Shown: positions 1 through 12,345, counted from the stretch's first letter. The stretch: 64,000 nt of DNA from Cricetomys ansorgei (GCA_026225945.1 JAMJFZ010000705.1:248001-312000); one strand, 5' to 3'. Made by a program: numbers and translations. Notes: a model not told the origin generated them from the letters alone.

Positions 1-622
1 AGTACAGTATTGGATATATGTGTATGGGCTGGTAATGAGTGACCTTAAATTCATATCGCTGGGTTAGCCAAGTAAGGAACTCAGAAATTATTCATATACT
101 ATGGGTCTTTGGAGTCCCTTTTTACTATCCATATCTATGTCCTTGTTTACTGGGCTGACCTCTGACACACCAGATGTGATAGTCCTTAGGAGCTCTGTGT
201 TTTGCCAAAAATTGTGGCTTTCCGTTCTTCCCCTGGGTAACTGGGATTTTCCAAATCTTTGAGGGAAGCTGCTTTAGAATAGACTGCCAGCCCATGGCAG
301 ACTAAAGCAATGGGAGCTTCAGTGTCTGGCATGCAGTGGATACTCAATAAACATCTTTACAATAAACATATTTCCTGTTCATTGCTAATCTTATGGTCTC
401 GGACAGTTGACATCCAGCCCTGGGCTCTAGGCACCTAGCCAGCCATACTTCTGCACTGACCTCTATAGACAGTTAACTCAAGAAGCCAGGCTCATGCTTC
501 TGTGAGTGCGTATCATACCCTGGGGACAGTATGGAAGGGTTGATAGGAAAGGCAAGGTGGCTGGGGCTTAGGGGAAGTATTATGGACCACAGTGATGATT
601 TTTTTCCCTCTCTTCACTTTAG
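1..622 (+). other. DLG3: DLG3 last intron (partial)
   Basis: Non-coding sequence directly upstream of the DLG3 terminal exon. It ends in a strong polypyrimidine tract and AG at 621-622. No penultimate guanylate-kinase-domain exon is seen in these 622 bases, so the last intron is longer than the part shown. Two AATAAA strings near 345-370 lie in the intron and are not taken as gene ends. Confidence 0.75.
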
Positions 623-729
623 CCATTGTACAGGGTGACTCACTGGAAGAGATTTATAACAAAATCAAACAAATCATCGAGGACCAGTCTGGGCACTACA
701 TTTGGGTCCCATCCCCTGAAAAACTCTGA
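623..729 (+). CDS. DLG3: DLG3 (SAP102) terminal coding exon
   Basis: The exon begins after TTCACTTTAG with two bases of a split codon and reads [20 protein letters not shown], then [14 protein letters not shown] and TGA at 727-729. This is the extreme C-terminus of a DLG-family MAGUK scaffold, the end of its guanylate-kinase-like domain. DLG proteins use PDZ, SH3 and GK domains to anchor glutamate receptors and other partners at the postsynaptic density. The ending PSPEKL fits DLG3/SAP102; DLG4, as I recall it, ends in ARERL. The assignment is strengthened by TEX11 lying tail-to-tail downstream, as at human Xq13.1. The frame is intact. Only this exon of the gene is in the window. Confidence 0.9.
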
Positions 730-1204
730 AGAATCCCCTCCAACCATTCTCTTGTGAACAGAATCAATCAAGCCCCTCTTCCCTCCTTCCTCTTCATTCC
801 TGTCCCCATGGGGAGAACAAATGACTACTGTTCTTGTCCCCCTTTTTAGATATGTCAGAAATTGAGTTTTCTAGTCCTGTTATTTTTTAAAATTTTTTGT
901 TTTGTTTTAGTTTATTTTTTTGGGGTGATGCCATCTCACTCATCATGTGACTGTGCCCATTCCTGCATGGACCTTTCCCAAGAGCTAGCACAGGTGCAAA
1001 TCCATCAGAGTTGTTGTTTTCATAAACACCCAGCAGAAGCGAAGAGAAGAGAGGAGGACTGATGGAAAGACAGACTCTGGACAACTGCACAGCTTGTGAA
1101 GTGAGCGAAACAGCCCACATGATGCGGTGCTCCTGGGCATTTCTACCCTGTACCGCTGGCTTGCAGCTCTGAACGGTGCGACGTAATGGCGACAGAAAGT
1201 ATCT

Positions 1205-1312
1205 TATTTATATATAGATATATATATGTAATTTATATAAAATATATAGAAATTATTATATATATATATTATACACTCTCCTATAATATATATATATATA
1301 GATATAGATATA
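1205..1312. repeat. TA-rich microsatellite in the DLG3 3'UTR
   Basis: About 108 bases made mostly of TATA and ATAGATA units, broken by a short CACTCTCC spacer. It lies inside the inferred DLG3 3'UTR and would be AU-rich and self-pairing in the transcript. Confidence 0.75.
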
Positions 1313-2813
1313 CTCACATACATTGGGACTAGAAAAATCTATGGAGACATCCACCAATGGTACTATGTTATTAGAGAAATGCTTTAATTTTCATATTCCA
1401 ATCAGATGACATCTTATGTTCCACCTGGTTGGGAAGGGGTTGACAATGCTAGTGAGGCTCTACCACAGCACTCACTCGAATTTGGTCATTCTCTTCAGAG
1501 CTAAGGTTTGCTCCAGGTGGAGCCAACCTGCAGCGTAAGAGAAGGGGCTTTGGCTGGGAGCTTGAGATTGGAGACTTGACTGAAAGTAGTTGCTGCTCCT
1601 GCAGGGCAGCCATTCCTGTGCAGAAAGAGAGAAGGAATGGCTAATGATGCTCCGGATAAAATTGCCTATTGTTTTATGCCGCCTGATGTGTCTGCATGAG
1701 AGGTTTCCTTTTTGTTCATTTTTAAGCTGCTGTTAAACCAAAACCATGTTGTGCTACTGTGTCAGCCTTTTCATTATTCCAAATTTTACTTTTACTATTT
1801 AAGTGAATGCGTAGAATCCTATTTGCCAGTGTTCTAAAGGCTTGTGAGGTTCTGAAGGAGCCAGGCCTGGGATACAGCAGGTAACTTAGGCCTGGCCGTC
1901 CAGTCAACAGAGGGAAAACAGGGGCTGGTGAGGGCAGAGATGAGGAGCTGGGGCTCAGAGTTACCATGCTGGACTTAGTTGGGCCTTCCTTCATGAGGCT
2001 GCTGACAGGGTTAGGGAGGCACTTGCCTTTCACTCTGTGCTAGGACAGTAGAAGAGCACCAGGCTTGGCCAGCCAAGTAGTGAGTTGGATTTGGGTTCTT
2101 TTCTTTTGCAACTGCTCCATTTGCCCTACCCCAGCCCCCTCACCAACAGCTGGTAGCTTACTGTTTCTTCAAGAAGAAAGTAGACTTTAATGCTGTAAAT
2201 TTGAGCTGTAGAGCTAAGACTCGCTTACTGGTGAGCTGTGAAATCTTGTTGCTTTTTTCCCAGAGTCTGATGGCAGTGACTGGTCCAGGTAGTTTTCCTC
2301 CTGCCGCCAGTGCAGGCAGCAGGTGTGGTCCAGGCCCTACCCCACCCCACTGTGCTCCTTTGAAGCCAACGTGCCTCCCTCACCTCCACACTGGAGGGAT
2401 GACGCAGGGGAGAACATACAATTGCTTGGCCCTCAACTGGGTTAGGACCATTGCAGGTGACGCAGTGTTGACAACTCTTTAAAGCACTACCAACCACATT
2501 CAGGAACTCTGTTCACAGGTATCCTACCAGCATAATGAGGCTAACTGTGACACGTGGGGCCCAGAGTGAGGAGAAAGAAAAGGCAGCAGCTTTCTCTTGG
2601 GCAGTACACTGGATTGAAGGCAAAGAGGGATAAAGCGACAGATGATTGTGACTCTCATGAGGGGGGTGAGCAGGGAGTGTTGATTCTCTGATGGTAACTG
2701 ACGTGTCTGAACAATGCTCAGCCCTCCCTCCCAGGGAAGAAAAGCAAAGATTCAAAGTAAGCATGATAATAGTTGGTTTACCAGTGTTCCTTTCAAGGAG
2801 ACATATATTTTTT

Positions 2814-2819
2814 AATAAA
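2814..2819 (+). terminator. Poly(A) signal, probable DLG3 3' end
   Basis: Canonical AATAAA, the first one downstream of the DLG3 stop, with GT-rich sequence about 45-65 bases beyond it. The choice over later AATAAA copies (3898, 3971) is inference. Confidence 0.5.
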
Positions 2820-2840
2820 TGATAGTTGCAATGAACCGTG

Positions 2841-5800
2841 GCTCAGAGACCTTCTTGAAGTAGTTGAGTAGGGTGGTTGGGGCCCAGCAGCAGGAAGAAC
2901 AACCCAGACCAATGCTTCCTAGTGGTGGGGGAGGGGGGCTGGCCAGGCAGTCCTTGAAAAGGGTATGGCCCTGGGTGGAGCCAGATCCTTTGCTGAAACT
3001 AAGCTAAAGTGCGTATTTGGGCTCCCACCCTGGCCTAGAAGCTGCCCTTAACACCCCCAGATGGATAGGGGCCATGTCCTCGGTGATACTTTTCTAAAAG
3101 CTATGTGAAGTGGGAGGCGATATCAAAATGAAGATGCCCGGCAGAGAAGCAGAGCCAGCATGGCAGCACAGAACGGAGCAGAATGGTAAGAGAAAGCTGC
3201 CTGCCTGCCAGCTACCGCTTCCCACAATGTGGGTAGGATGGGCCCAGCTGGGAGAGAGTGACAGTCACCCTTGTGGCCCCCAAAGGCGGGGAGAAGTGCT
3301 CAAAGCAGGTATTTCTGACCATGGCTGATGCCATACAGGCAGCTTGTAGGAAGAAACCTGAGGTGGTACTGCTATAATTAAGGTTCAAGAGTGAAACCTG
3401 AATGGTTGAGACACCTCTGAGGTGTGTGGGCTGAGCCCCAGGAAGAATGATTGCCCTCTCCTTTGTGGGGTTTTATGGTATGCACAGCACTTGCCTCCCT
3501 ATGTGCTCCCACTTGCTAAAATGTAGCTCAACAAAAGGGAGCCCTAAAGAGCTCCGTGGGGATGAGGAAATCCAGTTGACGAGTGCAGAGGGAATAATCG
3601 GCCTGTAACAGCACTATACTGAGACTGTCTTCACAGTTGATACACCATCTAGAGGAAGTACAGCTGGAGAAAATTAAGCCCCAACACAAGAAAACAACCA
3701 AGTAACTTAGAAGCACCAAAGGGGGACAGGCCCCAGTGTGTGTGGCCTGCCTGCCTGCCAGGCCTTGTCTCTGTGAAGGAGTCAGGTGGGTCTTCTCAAG
3801 TCCAAGAAGACTTTGCTGACTACAGCCAAGCCTGACTAAATTTCTTCATGTCTAAGAGGAAGAACCCAAAGTATCCACAGGATGATACCGATGACTAAAT
3901 AAAAGACTTGTTCAAACAAACACAAGTCACCAACTGCATCCTAATTTAAGAGTGCTTTTAGACATTAGCTAATAAAAGTGAACTCTTTACCAGAAGCAAG
4001 TGTAGAAGTTGGGTGCAGGGCAGGAATGAAGATAATAAGGACACAGAAGAACGTGGGGCTCAGGACTGGGGTTGCCTGACAAAAGATGGGGCTGAGAGGG
4101 AAACTTGGGCTCAAGCAGATCACTCAGAAGACCAGAGTCTTTTCTGACGGGTCTAACTAGTTTTAAGCACTGTGCAAACCAAGGGAGCAATTAGATGAGC
4201 AGAGGTTCCTAGCATTCGCTTTTCCAGGGCAGCCAGCAAGTTAGGGCCGAGCCCAGCACAGGCCTAGAGGCCTCGCTCTTCACATGGCTGGGCTGTGTCC
4301 ACTTAGTCTTGCCACTTCTCAAGTTGTGTCTGTCTGCCTGGTTTCCAGCTGGGCTTCCATAGCCTCACTTCCACTAATCATTTTATCAATTCAGCAATTT
4401 CCTTGGTACCTCTAGGGCGTTGTGTTGCCATTGCAAATAACTGCTGAAGCTCAAATTCCAATTTCCTCAAAAGCTTCTGCTTCCATTACTTTCAAGAGAA
4501 AGCAAAACTGGCCCCTGCGCTTCTTGGTTCCTCCCCAGAGGTGTTGACACCCATGCTTTGTCAGAAACCAGAACTTCAACCATGCCACCCCAAGTACTTT
4601 CTGGATGCAGAGCTGCCACCACTGGGGACAGTGATTCCCTCCAGTGGGTTTTTCCGTATATATCAGACTGCATGATCATCCCCCCCAGCCATCCCTCTTT
4701 GACTGGTTTGCCCATCAGCACTCAGCCTGGGAGGGACAAAAGGTGTGCTGCCTGCTGAGCCATCCACGGCTGAGAGCTGTACCCCTGCGGAGCCCCTTGC
4801 ACCTCGACATGACCTGTCAGGTTGGCTTCTCTCATCTGTGGCAGCCCCCCTCTAGCCATTTGCTTTCCCTGAAGGCACCCCCACCCCAACTTGGGTGTTG
4901 GCTCATGGTCTTTCTCTGCCTGGGAATGCCTACTCCCCCCGTCTCAGTTACCTGGATGATGCCTTAATATGTCAAGACTTGGTACAAGAATGTCATCTCA
5001 TGCTGCCTCTCACAGGGCTGCTCCCTCTTCCCACTGGGAGACAGAATCAACCTTCCCTTTTTCTGTGCATTGAAATATGTCACCATTCACACATGTGTGC
5101 TCCTTCATCTACTGCTAACAACAGCTCTGAAGGAGACAGTTTTCCAGGTAAGGAAACTGAGACATAGTGTAATCATGTGGCTAAGAAGTGACAGAACTAT
5201 GAGCCAAACACAGCCCATGGCTACAGCAGTTGTGCTCAGGACATGGTCCGGACCCTGGATACGTGCTTTCTCTCTGAGAGTAGAGTCTGCACTGCTCTTT
5301 CAGTGCTGCCCTGGAGGGTAGAGTGGATGACTGTTCCATCCCTGGGGACAGGAATCTGACTAGACCCCTGCCTACAGGGGATGCTTTCTGACCTTGCACC
5401 TTTCACTGGGATCTTGCTCTATCTGCTTTCTTTCTCTGTCTTGCTCAGCTCATTTCCCTTCTTTTCACTCTGCTGTCCTACCCAGAGCTAACTGGCCACC
5501 TGCCCTGTATCACATACAAGTGGCAACACTGATGCTCAACTAAGGCTTTTAACAGCACCTGAGCGCTGTCAGCGCTTTCCTTCCTGCAGGAAGTAAAGAC
5601 CCTAGAAACATGACATGCCCTGTCCTCAGTCTTCCCAAGGGACCTCATTTGACTCTGAGCACTCCCCTCCCCTCTTCAGGCTCCCCCAGCCTGCAGCTCT
5701 GGTGCTATGGATGTGCTTTTTCATGCTGATCTGCCTCTTTGGGTCATCATAAACTTTCCAGCCAAAACTTGCTGACTATGAGTCTTCACTGTCGTTCTTC

Positions 5801-7150
5801 ATTGCTGTTCCTGCTCCACCCTGTGTGTCAGGAGCTGCTGCTTGGAGAGCACTTACTGATCGGCCTTCCTCTTAGTGCTAGGAAGACAAGGACACAAGAA
5901 GAACAGATGTAGTCTGAAGGGGCCTGTGATCTCGAAGGGAAGGAAATAACATGACACAGAATTTTAGATGAGGGCAAAGGTGAAGAAGGAAATGCACAGG
6001 ATGGGGAATTTACTTAGAAAATGGGGAACAAGGATGGCTTCTCTGGAGGTGATATTCAGATTGAGACCTTTCATATCTGCAGGAACAAGCCAGTGACTAA
6101 AGCTTTGTGGATTGGGGGAGGGGGCAGGATTTGCTGAGCACCCTTCATTATACCAGCCGCGATCTGCTCTTGCAGTGTTACCGCCTGATATTTCTTGAAA
6201 GACCAGTGTACATTCCTTGTTTTGTTTTTTAACCTAGGTGCAAGGCCTCTGTCTGAAGTCTTTGTAGTCCACATCTCTTCTGTTACAAAACCTTCAAGCT
6301 TCATCTTAAATGTCAGCATTCATGCTAATGTCACTGATCTTTTAAGAAGAACCCTGCTCTTTACATCCTCCTAGCAGTTTCTACTGACTTGCTCATTGTA
6401 TGTTAGCTGTTTGTCCACATTGTACTTCTCCAACTGGACAAAATGCTTCCAGAAGGCCTGGGGTGTACCCAGGGCATCTTTCCATATCTCATAGCAACTA
6501 ATACATGCCCTGCACATTACAGGGGCTGTTAAATGACTGCTGAAAGTTTCCTTTCGGGGCTTCAGTCTTACTTGAAACTCTAACGGTGTCTGGGCAGATG
6601 CCCTCCAGGCTCTCCTAGCTCTAACACTTACTGAAAATGATTCAGTAGGATTCTGAAGGATGTGGCTTTGGCAAATCCTTTACAATAACTTCCTGTTTTT
6701 GTGAAGTTGCACTTAAAACCAATGAGGCAGGTGACATAAAAAGCGTAAGCACTGTGTTGAACAGGACGCATGTCACTACACAACCAAATATTACTTATTA
6801 GCAAGCTGGGTTCTTTCCTCTAAGGATCAGAGAAGCAAATGATCCTGGACTGAAACCAGAGGAAATTGTTTCTTTTAGCTGGTCGAGGGGTCAAATTCTA
6901 GAACGGACTGGAAAATTGGAAAGCTCTGGGTTAGAATAGAGTCTTTGAGTTTAATGAAGAAGTTGTGCTAGGGAAATTCAGGCATGAAGATGCCAGAAAA
7001 ATACCCCCAATTGCCTGCCTTTGGATAGGTGAGGTGGCCCTTGGCCTGAATGGGCTACTGAAGCAGCAAAAGGGTGGCAGGGTAGCAGTCCTGGTGAGAC
7101 TAACCAACCATGTGTAAGCCCTGCAGCTAGTGGAGGGCTCGGTTTGTCTT
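2841..7150. other. Intergenic sequence, no gene seen
   Basis: Moderately GC-balanced, mostly unique-looking sequence between DLG3 and the first LTR-like repeat. Open frames here are under 110 codons, overlap on both strands and show no recognisable domain. I see no clear SINE or LINE copy. Two AATAAA strings at 3898-3903 and 3971-3976 could serve longer DLG3 transcripts. Confidence 0.55.
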
Positions 7151-7159
7151 CCCAGTGGG

Positions 7160-7545
7160 CTCGCTTATAGAGCATGGGTGAGGGGTTGGGTATAGAGTGT
7201 GAGTGACCCCAAAACAGCACACCACTAAAAAGTCTCAGCTCACAGTGGATGATGACTTCCCCATAGGTGCATAAATGGGATCACTTCTACAGTATATTCT
7301 TATTGTCTCCAGAGACCATGAGAATTACATACAACTTTGAGAGAAGTGTAAGGAATGGCCAGAATCTTAGGTGAGGTTCTAACGGTCCTCTCTACTCCCC
7401 CTTTTAGGAGGGAATGTCAACAGATCCGATCTGGAAGGTCTCTTGCAACGAGTCAGCTGCTCTGATAAAGGTGACAAAAGCTTTGGTGCTCTAAGAACAC
7501 CATTCTACACCTCTCCATTCCTTCTATATCTTTGAGTCTTTCTGC
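7160..7545. repeat. LTR-like rodent repeat, copy 1
   Basis: It starts with GCATGGGTGAGGG and is homologous, in the same direction, to 11250-11660. Shared landmarks are a GAGTGACC..CAAAACA block, a GTCAACAG..GTCTTGCA block, CAGCTGCTCTGA and a final CATTCTACA/TGTTCTACA. I recognise it as a rodent interspersed, probably LTR-type sequence but cannot name the family. Confidence 0.55.
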
Positions 7546-8375
7546 AACTACCCACCATGTTCCCTGCCTGAGCCTTGGAGGAGATGTTATAGATGACTGA
7601 GCATTTGGCTGAGCATTGGGCCACTATAGTACAGCAACAGTTGCTTCCTCTTGAGAAGCCTGACCGATCATGTCTCTACAGTAGTTACTAGTCACTGCAA
7701 AAACAAGCTCTCCTGATTAAGGCTGAGAGCTGCAATAATCTGTGCACATAAACCTATTTAGAAGGCAATGGGGCAGGAACATTATATTTATTTAACAATA
7801 ACAGTTACTTTCCCACCAGGGCCTATGACCTCATTAGCCACAGGCTTTGTTCTGGCTTACAGTACCAGATATGAATTCCCTCCTGTGGAGCAGGCCTTAA
7901 ATTGGAAAGTTGCTGGTTGCACTCAAAACACTCTGTGCCACTACTGTAGCAGCTAACACATTTTGCCTTCAGTGTCAATAATATAGCATATAGAGTTAAC
8001 AGCCTGGGAGTATTGATGACAGTTCTCTTCCAAAAGCCTGCATAATGCACCTTCCAGTACTATGAAAGCTAGCTAATTGGGAGAAAACTTCCAGCTCAGT
8101 CCCATCTTGATTTCTTCAGGTCCTGAAACCAAAAGCATGAAATGTCTTTGGCAATGGGGGAGGGAGTCCTTACCATTGAGTCATGGCATACAACCAACAG
8201 CAATAGCCTCTACCATTTGAAGGTATTCTGGGGCTTCCCTGGCCAGCAGCTCATGGTGGGGGGAGTTGCCCAACCCTGGCATTGAGATTTTCAATTACTA
8301 ACCTTATGGCTTCTGGGAACATCTCCTCCCTCAACACAGAGTACTTTTGTTCATTATTTAACCATGGTTTTAACA
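7546..8375. repeat. Probable internal part of the same rodent element
   Basis: The text continuing from copy 1 (for example around GAATTCCCTCCTGTGGAGC at 7873) matches my memory of a sequence repeated many times in rodent genomes, so it is treated as an interspersed element rather than unique DNA. No open frame is long enough to be a gag, pol or env remnant. Confidence 0.4.
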
Positions 8376-8385
8376 TTTACAGGTG

Positions 8386-8439
8386 CAGGTACAGTGTACT
8401 GTACCTGTGAATTTACAGGGTATATACCTATACCCTGTA
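8386..8439. repeat. Two adjacent perfect hairpins
   Basis: Hairpin 1 has 10-bp perfect arms at 8386-8395 and 8398-8407 (CAGGTACAGT / ACTGTACCTG) with a 2-base spacer. Hairpin 2 has 11-bp perfect arms at 8414-8424 and 8429-8439 (TACAGGGTATA / TATACCCTGTA) with a 4-base spacer. Only six bases separate them. The function is unknown; they may belong to the surrounding repeat. Confidence 0.8.
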
Positions 8440-10284
8440 GTGTTTTCTCAGTCACCTTGTTGGGAATAACCTGCCTTACCCAAACAAAAGATTCTCAAGA
8501 ATCACATCCATGCCGTGCCTTTACACCTTATGTGTACTGATTTCCCAGGCTTGCTCATTTAGGTGAATTTCCACATCTTCAAACTACCGAGAGGCTAGCA
8601 CTATATCATCTATATGATGAAATCTTTTTATAAAGACTAAGCAGGATCTGAAGGCATACCAAGCCTGCTCATGCCACCAAGCAAGTATCATCAGTTGATC
8701 TAGGAGTCAGCACCTAAATGGATACTCAAGAAAAACATTAGCAAGGTTCAACACAGCAGAAAAAGATCTCATCCTTTATATCAATTGTTTCCTCAAAAGA
8801 GTGAAGTTGGTTACAGTGGCATGGATGGGAGATGCTATTTATATAATCTATAACCTTCAATCTATAATACACAATCTGTAGAATCTATCATCTACTACTA
8901 CTATTATATCTCTCTATAATCTACAATCAATCTGCACAAGCTATTTTGCTACCTCATTCTGTGGCACTGGCATCTCCCCAGCCCAAATGGGCTTAGAAGG
9001 GCTGACTCAAGCTTCTTGGCCTGGTCCAGGTCAAGAGGGAGTGAGGTGAGGCTGTGCTATCTCCTGGCTTGCTCACTGCTCTCCCCCCCCAACACCCCGC
9101 CCAGTCTGACAAGCTCTGAGTTAGCACTGTGGCTGCAGCTGCTGGGTCTCCATCAACCACACCTGGCTACTGAGAGGGGGCCAGGCTGGATGATAATCTC
9201 TACCCTAGCATACATTTTTGTAGGAGAGAGATGTATACATCTTACTCTGGGGGGATAACTGCCTACCTTGGGACATACCATCTTCACCTGTATCTTTTTT
9301 TTTAATCATTTATGCCTTCTATAAACTATCCTTTAGTCTTTAAAGCCTTCTAGAAGCTCACTAGCACAGTTGGCTGTCATTTTTCCTCCCTTGGGAAGGC
9401 TAGCTTGACACAAGTCTTGCTATACTTTCCTTCAAATAACCCAAACAGACAACCTTTCTCTGCTTTGGCCTTTTTACCACCTCTAGATTGCTTTGCCAAT
9501 TTACGGGCCTAATTCATACAGCAGTCTAAGTCACTCAGATCAGCCTCTCCTACCTCACAAAATCTACACCTCACCAAGAGGCTCAGCAAATCCACCGAAG
9601 TTCCTTAGTAGTTCCAAAGTCCATATTGAATTCAATTCTTTCTTAACTATCCAATGAACTCTCCAGTGAACTGGGCATCAGACATCACCTCTGGTATGCC
9701 GGATTCCCTCAGTAACTCCTGACTTCTCCTCTATTGTCTTCCAGTCACTGATATCCACAAGGACCTCAGCCTGTAATAACCAAGTGTCCCTAATGGCTGA
9801 TATGAGCCAGTCTATCAGTGACTGATTTCCCTCGTATTGCCTCAGGTTATACAGCTTTTGATGAATAGCTATATTTTTCAGTTCCTCTTAACTTTCAAAG
9901 CACTCAGACCGATCCTACATGGTCCCATGTCTGACAGCCTCACAAGCCAAGCTGTGAGAGACTCTTTCATTCCTTTTTTTAAAAAAAATTCCCCTAACTC
10001 AAACAGCCCCAGTGCTGAGAATTCCCAGATTATCATAGTTTCTTGTACTGGGCCATTTTGAAGGCTCCACTCTGCATGCTGAGTCATGGATTTTCCCTTC
10101 CCCTGTAATAAATGTTGGACCTGAGGGCTATCTTGTATCATGCCTATCTTACTTTCTTCTTTCTTGCTATACAATTCTTCCCATGGTTTCCAAGGTTTTA
10201 GATTCCGAAGAGGGGCTCTCTAACACAGGTATAGCTTATACTGTCCTTTCCTATCACCCCATCAGCTTTAAGAAACAGCGAGCC
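8440..10284. other. Intergenic sequence, no gene seen
   Basis: AT-rich to neutral sequence with a TCTA-rich stretch near 8845-8935. Open frames are below 100 codons and overlap on opposite strands. Parts may be the interior of the element flanked by the 7.2- and 11.3-kb repeats, but I see no preserved retroviral coding. Confidence 0.5.
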
Positions 10285-10501
10285 AAGGCTGGGGCTGAGG
10301 CTGAGTGCAGCTTCACTCCGCTGGTAGAAGTGCCTACTATGCCCAAAGCCCTGGGTTTGATCCCCAGACCTGCATACTGGGCTCTGTGGCATATGCCTAT
10401 AAATCCAGTACCAGAGAAGTGAAGACAGGATCAGAAGTGCAAGGTCACCTTGCGGTAGATAGGGAGTTCAAGGCCAGCCTGGGACATATGAGACCCCGAC
10501 T

Positions 10502-10532
<31 letters not shown>

Positions 10533-10535
10533 ATA
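10285..10535 (+). repeat. B4-type SINE (ID plus B1 composite)
   Basis: A tRNA-like ID portion with the box-B-like string GGGTTTGATCCCCAGACCTG (from 10352) is followed by a B1-like part, GGGAGTTCAAGGCCAGCCTGG near 10464. It ends in a simple AAGC tail at 10503-10531. The order ID then B1 then tail is that of rodent B4 SINEs. Confidence 0.75.
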
Positions 10536-11240
10536 AAGAATAAAAAATACAGCAAGCCATCTCATCCTTCCCTTTTTCCACTTTACAAATGAGAGGCTAA
10601 TGCGGAGGATAGTATGTCTTTTACTTGTGATTCCTCCTTATGTGGTCAAGGTTTCTGTTTTTTTCACCCCTGTGATGATAGATGCACCTCGGTTGTGTGT
10701 CTTATCAACCACCCATGCAACTGACACCATAGCTCCTTTCAGGGACTGTGGTACGTTCTCTAGTTCATCAACAGTTTGGGGAGCATCCCATTCATCAAGT
10801 AAGCATGACACCCCATACTAAATAGAGAAGACAGCCATTACAGAATTCCCACCAAGGACGCTCCCCTCTCAGTTTGTCCTTGGCTACATGTCCCATCAGC
10901 CACTGCAGAAGGCATCAGTTCCCAGGACAGCAAGTAAAAAAACTCTCCCAAACTGCAAGGAAAGGTGCCACGTCAGGAGTGACCCTGTGGGCACTCCACT
11001 CTCACACGGAGCAGCCTCAGCTGCGAGCCTCAGCACCTGCTAAAGGGGCCATGCAGTCACCCCTTCCAAACTTATTTTTGGTTCTGTCACATCTCTGTTT
11101 TAGGTACTAAGCATTTGAGGAGCTTTTTCTAGGGTGATATGAACAAATGCCTACTTACCCTAGATAAGGCACTAATCACAAACCTAAGTACAATTCTATT
11201 AGAGTTCAGTTTGGTGAACTAATGAGTTGATTTGATTTAC
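10536..11240. other. Intergenic sequence, no gene seen
   Basis: No recognisable gene, SINE or tandem repeat. Short open frames (73-78 codons) lack domains and conserved starts. Confidence 0.5.
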
Positions 11241-11249
11241 TTACAGAAG

Positions 11250-11660
11250 CATGGGTGAGGGATTACTTAAGGAGCATGAGTGACCTCAAAACAACCATAC
11301 CATGACAAAGCCTCACCTCAGCATGGACCAAGTCCTCTCCATAGTTGTATAGGTGAAATCTAACCTCCTCCAATTAACCTTTCACATTCTACATACTGCA
11401 CTTACTTCTGAGACCACGAGAACACGTGAAACTGTGGCAGGACTGCATCCAGCTGACAGGGAGCTGTAGGAGGGCACGGCTGAGACTTCAGGTAAGAGTC
11501 TATGACCGTCCTCGCCTCCTTCTTCTATGATGAACCGTCAACAGGCTTTATGGAGGGTGTCTTGCAGATAATCACAGCTGCTCTGAGGAAGAAGAGAATG
11601 GCTGTTATGCTCAGAGGACACTGTTCTACAACATCTGTCTCTGTCCTTGCGTAGGTTAAA
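11250..11660. repeat. LTR-like rodent repeat, copy 2
   Basis: Direct-orientation homologue of 7160-7545, about 4.1 kb away. It carries the same ordered blocks: GCATGGGTGAGGG, a GAGTGACCTCAAAACA block, GTCAACAGGC, CAGCTGCTCTGA and the CACTGTTCTACA end. The two could be paired LTRs of one decayed element or two separate insertions. Confidence 0.55.
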
Positions 11661-11999
11661 GTCTTGGAAGTAATCAGACAATAATCACAAGTCTATATTG
11701 ACCAACTGGTAAGTTCATTATTGAAGGCTCAGGGAGTAACTGCAATGGCCTCCAAATTAGCCTTCTTTCCTCTTCACTTTCTCTTCTCCAATTTATGCAC
11801 TGTTGCCTAGGGTACCATTCTTAGGGGCCATTTCTGATTCTGCCAATTCCCAGATTAAACTCCTTCAGTAGTTAAGTTGGTCCTGACTCAGAAAACTGCA
11901 GCTTTTTTTCTGTCTCTTTCTTTTGGATGCTGGCCAGAACCCAAGTATGCTTTTTCTGATACTCTGGGCGCATCACTCCTTCTCTAAAGCCTCCATATT

Positions 12000-12345
12000 A
12001 GTTATTCTTATGTTGCTGTGATGAAATGTCATGACCAAAAACAACTTAATAAAGAAAGGGTTTAGTTTGGCTTACAGCTTCAGAGAAAAGAGTCCATAAT
12101 GGTGGGGAAGGCAGCAGATGGCCAAAGCAGGAAGCAGAGAGAGAACAGCTCCAGCTGCAAACATGGAACAAAGAGAGTGAACTATAAGCTCTTCAAACCT
12201 GCCCTCAGTGGCATACTTCCTCCAGCAAGGCTCCACCTTCTAAGGGTTTTACAACTCCCCCAAACTCTCTACCAACTGGGGTCCAAGTATTCAAATACAT
12301 GAACCTATGGGGGAAATCTCATTCAAATCACTGCATTCCATTCCC
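12000..12345 (-). mobile_element. MaLR-like LTR remnant, antisense
   Basis: It reads ATGTTGCTGTGATGAAATGTC at its left end and a CTCCACCTTCTAAGGGTTTTAC-type right part. It is the reverse complement of the family seen in plus orientation at 18676-19022, 31541-31858 and 42405-42790. It borders MaLR-like internal sequence on the right, so it is read as the LTR of an antisense non-autonomous ERVL-MaLR element. The exact subfamily is not named. Confidence 0.55.

Larger units (their letters stand above)
730..2840 (+). other. DLG3: DLG3 3' untranslated region
   Basis: Sequence after the DLG3 stop without a convincing coding frame. The first AATAAA on this strand after the stop is at 2814-2819, followed by a GT-rich stretch near 2860-2880, so cleavage is inferred near 2835-2840. 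It contains a TA-rich tract at about 1205-1312. The end is a prediction; further AATAAA strings at 3898 and 3971 could give longer forms. Confidence 0.6.

Noticed and set aside
623..729. DLG1, DLG2 or DLG4 instead of DLG3
   Set aside because: The C-terminal ending PSPEKL and the neighbouring TEX11 gene favour DLG3; the others lie on autosomes and, as I recall, end differently.
3849..3903. Short frame MSKRKNPKYPQDDTDD followed by AATAAA
   Set aside because: Looks like the end of a processed gene copy, but the sequence upstream is not open and I cannot assign a parent.
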